A DNA stretch of 64,000 nucleotides from PALSA-555 sp963731625 (lineage in GTDB: Bacteria; Actinomycetota; Acidimicrobiia; IMCC26256; PALSA-555): the NCBI GenBank assembly GCA_963731625.1, contig CAVSWH010000001.1:1-64000 (forward strand). Direction: 5' to 3'. Below are positions 62,633 through 64,000 of the stretch, piece by piece (position 1 is the stretch's first letter; the number at the start of each line of letters is the position of its first letter). The notes under the pieces are model-generated. The model ran no database searches, was not told the origin of the DNA, and saw only the letters and a program-made list of their open reading frames with translations. A program made the position numbers and the translations under genes.

Positions 62633-63619
62633 GTGGACCACGCGCCCACGAGGGACGACCGGCTGGGGTCGCGGCCGGCCGCGGAGACCTCCGTCAGTGG
62701 CGCGGTCGTCGACCACCTCGTCCGCCACCGGGGGCCCGCGCTCGCGATCTACGCCGTGCTGTCGTTGGGGGCGATCGTCACGATCGGCCCGCCGGACCGG
62801 CCCGCGATCCTCTGGTGGCTCGTTGGGCTGACCGTCGTGACCTGCGCCGGCGCCGACACGCGGATCCGTCGGATGCTCGTCGACTGGGTGCCGGTCCTCG
62901 TCATCGCCGCGGGCTACGACACGATCCGCGCCGAGGCGCCCGACCTGCTCACCCGGGCGATCGTGCACCCCCAGCTGCGCTTCGACCAGTTCCTGTTCGG
63001 CGGCACCGCGCCGACGGTGACCCTGCAGCGCTGGCTCCACGCCGGCATGGGCGTGCACTGGTGGGACTACCTCGCTTGGCTGGGCTACCTCTCGCACTTC
63101 GTGGTGACGCTCGCGTTCGCGGCGTTCTTCTACTTCGTCGACCGCGAGCGCTTCCACCGCTTCGCCATGCTCGTGGTGACGGTGAGCGTCGCCGCCTTCG
63201 CCACGTACTTCGTCATCCCGGCGGTCCCGCCCTGGCTGGCGAGCCGTCAGGGCGCGCTCCCCCACACGACCCGCGTCGAGTACGAGGTGTGGTCCCATCT
63301 CGGCCTGCCCGGGATCGCCAGGGTGTTCAACGGCAGCACGCAGCTGGCCAACCCGGTCGCGGCGCTGCCGTCGCTGCACGCCGCGTGGCCGCTGCTGGTC
63401 CTGCTCTTCATCTGGCCGACGGCTCGCCGAGGCCGGTGGGTGTTCCTCGGCTACCTGGTCTTCATGACGGCGGTGCTGGTGTACGGCGCCGAGCACTATG
63501 TCAGCGACATCCTGCTCGGCTTTGCGTACGCGCTCATCGTGTTCTGGGCGTGGAACCGCCACTGGGCGCACCGAGACCGCGAACAGGAGAGTGGCGGCAC
63601 GCTCGTCGCCGCCTCCTGA
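62633..63619 (+). CDS. PAP2-superfamily membrane protein (inositol phosphorylceramide synthase-like)
   Basis: This 328-residue polytopic protein has about six spans. The PAP2 catalytic signatures are visible: ANPVAALPSLHAAWPLLV carries the first histidine, and YGAEHYVSDILLGFAYAL the second with its aspartate. The wider sequence (LRFDQFLFGGTAPT, WWDYLAWLGYLSHFVVTLAF, YFVIPAVPPWLA) matches the PAP2_3 group that includes inositol phosphorylceramide synthases and actinobacterial phosphatidylinositol-type enzymes. I choose GTG 62633 because AGGAGG lies seven bases upstream. It would cleave or exchange phospholipid head groups on the outer face. Confidence 0.82.
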   Translation: MDHAPTRDDRLGSRPAAETSVSGAVVDHLVRHRGPALAIYAVLSLGAIVTIGPPDRPAILWWLVGLTVVTCAGADTRIRRMLVDWVPVLVIAAGYDTIRAEAPDLLTRAIVHPQLRFDQFLFGGTAPTVTLQRWLHAGMGVHWWDYLAWLGYLSHFVVTLAFAAFFYFVDRERFHRFAMLVVTVSVAAFATYFVIPAVPPWLASRQGALPHTTRVEYEVWSHLGLPGIARVFNGSTQLANPVAALPSLHAAWPLLVLLFIWPTARRGRWVFLGYLVFMTAVLVYGAEHYVSDILLGFAYALIVFWAWNRHWAHRDREQESGGTLVAAS

Positions 63620-63630
63620 CGCGCTCGCGC

Positions 63631-64000
63631 ATGGGCGACACGGTCCGCTACGAGCGCGACGGCCACGTCGCCACCATCACCTACAACCGCCCCGAGGTCC
63701 TCAACGCGATCAACGGGGCGCTGCGCCAGGATCTCAACGCGGCGTGGGAGCGCTTCCGGGACGACACCGAGGCCTGGGTCGCGATCGTGACCGGCGCAGG
63801 GAGGGCGTTCTGCGTCGGCGCTGACCTGCGCGACGGCGCCCACTCGGCGGGCCACTGGCCGGGCTCGTTCTGGGAGATCCCGACCGTGAACTCCTTCGAG
63901 TCGGGGCTCGAGGTCTGGAAGCCGACGATCGCCGCCGTGCACGGCTACTGCCTCGGCTACGGCCTGACGCTCGTCGCCGCCTGCGACTTCGTGCTCGCGG
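63631..64000 (+). CDS. Enoyl-CoA hydratase/isomerase family protein, partial (runs off the window)
   Basis: The first 123 codons of a crotonase-fold protein are present from ATG 63631. It has the start VRYERDGHVATITYNRPEVL with the conserved NRPE, the oxyanion-hole segment FCVGADLRDG and the second hole AAVHGYCLGYGLTLVAACDF. The catalytic glutamates lie beyond the end or cannot be judged. It follows the PAP2 gene by 11 bases on the same strand. The family includes hydratases, isomerases and other CoA enzymes, so no exact reaction is assigned. Confidence 0.88.
   Translation, partial: MGDTVRYERDGHVATITYNRPEVLNAINGALRQDLNAAWERFRDDTEAWVAIVTGAGRAFCVGADLRDGAHSAGHWPGSFWEIPTVNSFESGLEVWKPTIAAVHGYCLGYGLTLVAACDFVLA

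Overview
The window is GC-rich (roughly 70 percent or more by eye) and reads as a chromosomal segment of an actinobacterium. Evidence: a RapZ-YvcK pair beside uvrC and the glycolytic genes; a PdtaR-type ANTAR response regulator next to polA; a LexA box of the actinobacterial form TCGAAC-N4-GTTCGA ahead of uvrA; many GTG starts; and very high third-position GC. Several blocks match gene orders known from Mycobacterium (uvrC-rapZ-yvcK-gap-pgk-tpiA-secG; pdtaR-polA-rpsA-coaE-uvrB-uvrA). A complete type II fatty-acid cluster with its own FabI makes a mycolic-acid actinomycete unlikely. A deep-branching class such as Acidimicrobiia is my best guess, but that is inference.

Layout. 1-5.7 kb: tRNA-Leu(GAG), then an oligopeptide ABC importer read leftward (oppA-B-C-D-F; oppD has a frameshift). 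5.8-12.9 kb: secG and the leftward run uvrC-rapZ-yvcK-gap-pgk-tpiA; whiA, usually after yvcK, is missing and uvrC is frameshifted. 13-22.5 kb: a surface-glycan block (GT87-like enzyme, two GT2 enzymes, flippase, initiating phosphoglycosyltransferase, large membrane protein, methyltransferase), interrupted by nadA on the + strand behind a structured leader. 22.5-41.3 kb: DNA repair and replication genes (uvrA, uvrB, coaE, rpsA, polA, pdtaR). A compact Tad pilus locus (cpaB-cpaE-tadA-tadB-tadC plus a membrane protein) is embedded between rpsA and coaE, and its Flp pilin gene lies on the opposite strand. 41.3-45.9 kb: acyl-CoA dehydrogenase, tRNA-Leu(CAA), an LCP cell-wall protein, a small membrane protein, a frameshifted SGNH hydrolase and fabZ. 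46-52.6 kb: FAS-II operon fabD - biotinyl-like protein - fabH - fabG - acpP - fabF - carboxyltransferase - fabI. 52.8-59.4 kb: two ECF sigma systems (one coupled to a membrane-anchored Asp-box propeller, one with a zinc anti-sigma factor and a divergent cupredoxin), a YVTN propeller, a BCP peroxiredoxin and a dienelactone-hydrolase-like protein. 59.4-62.5 kb: trpF-trpB-trpA plus a small Cys-rich protein. 62.6-64 kb: a PAP2-type membrane protein and the start of an enoyl-CoA hydratase.

Genes are packed tightly. GTGA, ATGA or TGATG junctions join most neighbours within operons, so translational coupling is probably general. No gene-free stretch reaches 300 bases; the longest are 6061-6333 and 14176-14376, and both hold something described below. 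I see no transposase, integrase, CRISPR array or rRNA. Three genes (oppD, uvrC, the SGNH hydrolase) carry the same kind of lesion, one extra base in a short G/C run, so assembly error must be excluded before calling them pseudogenes.
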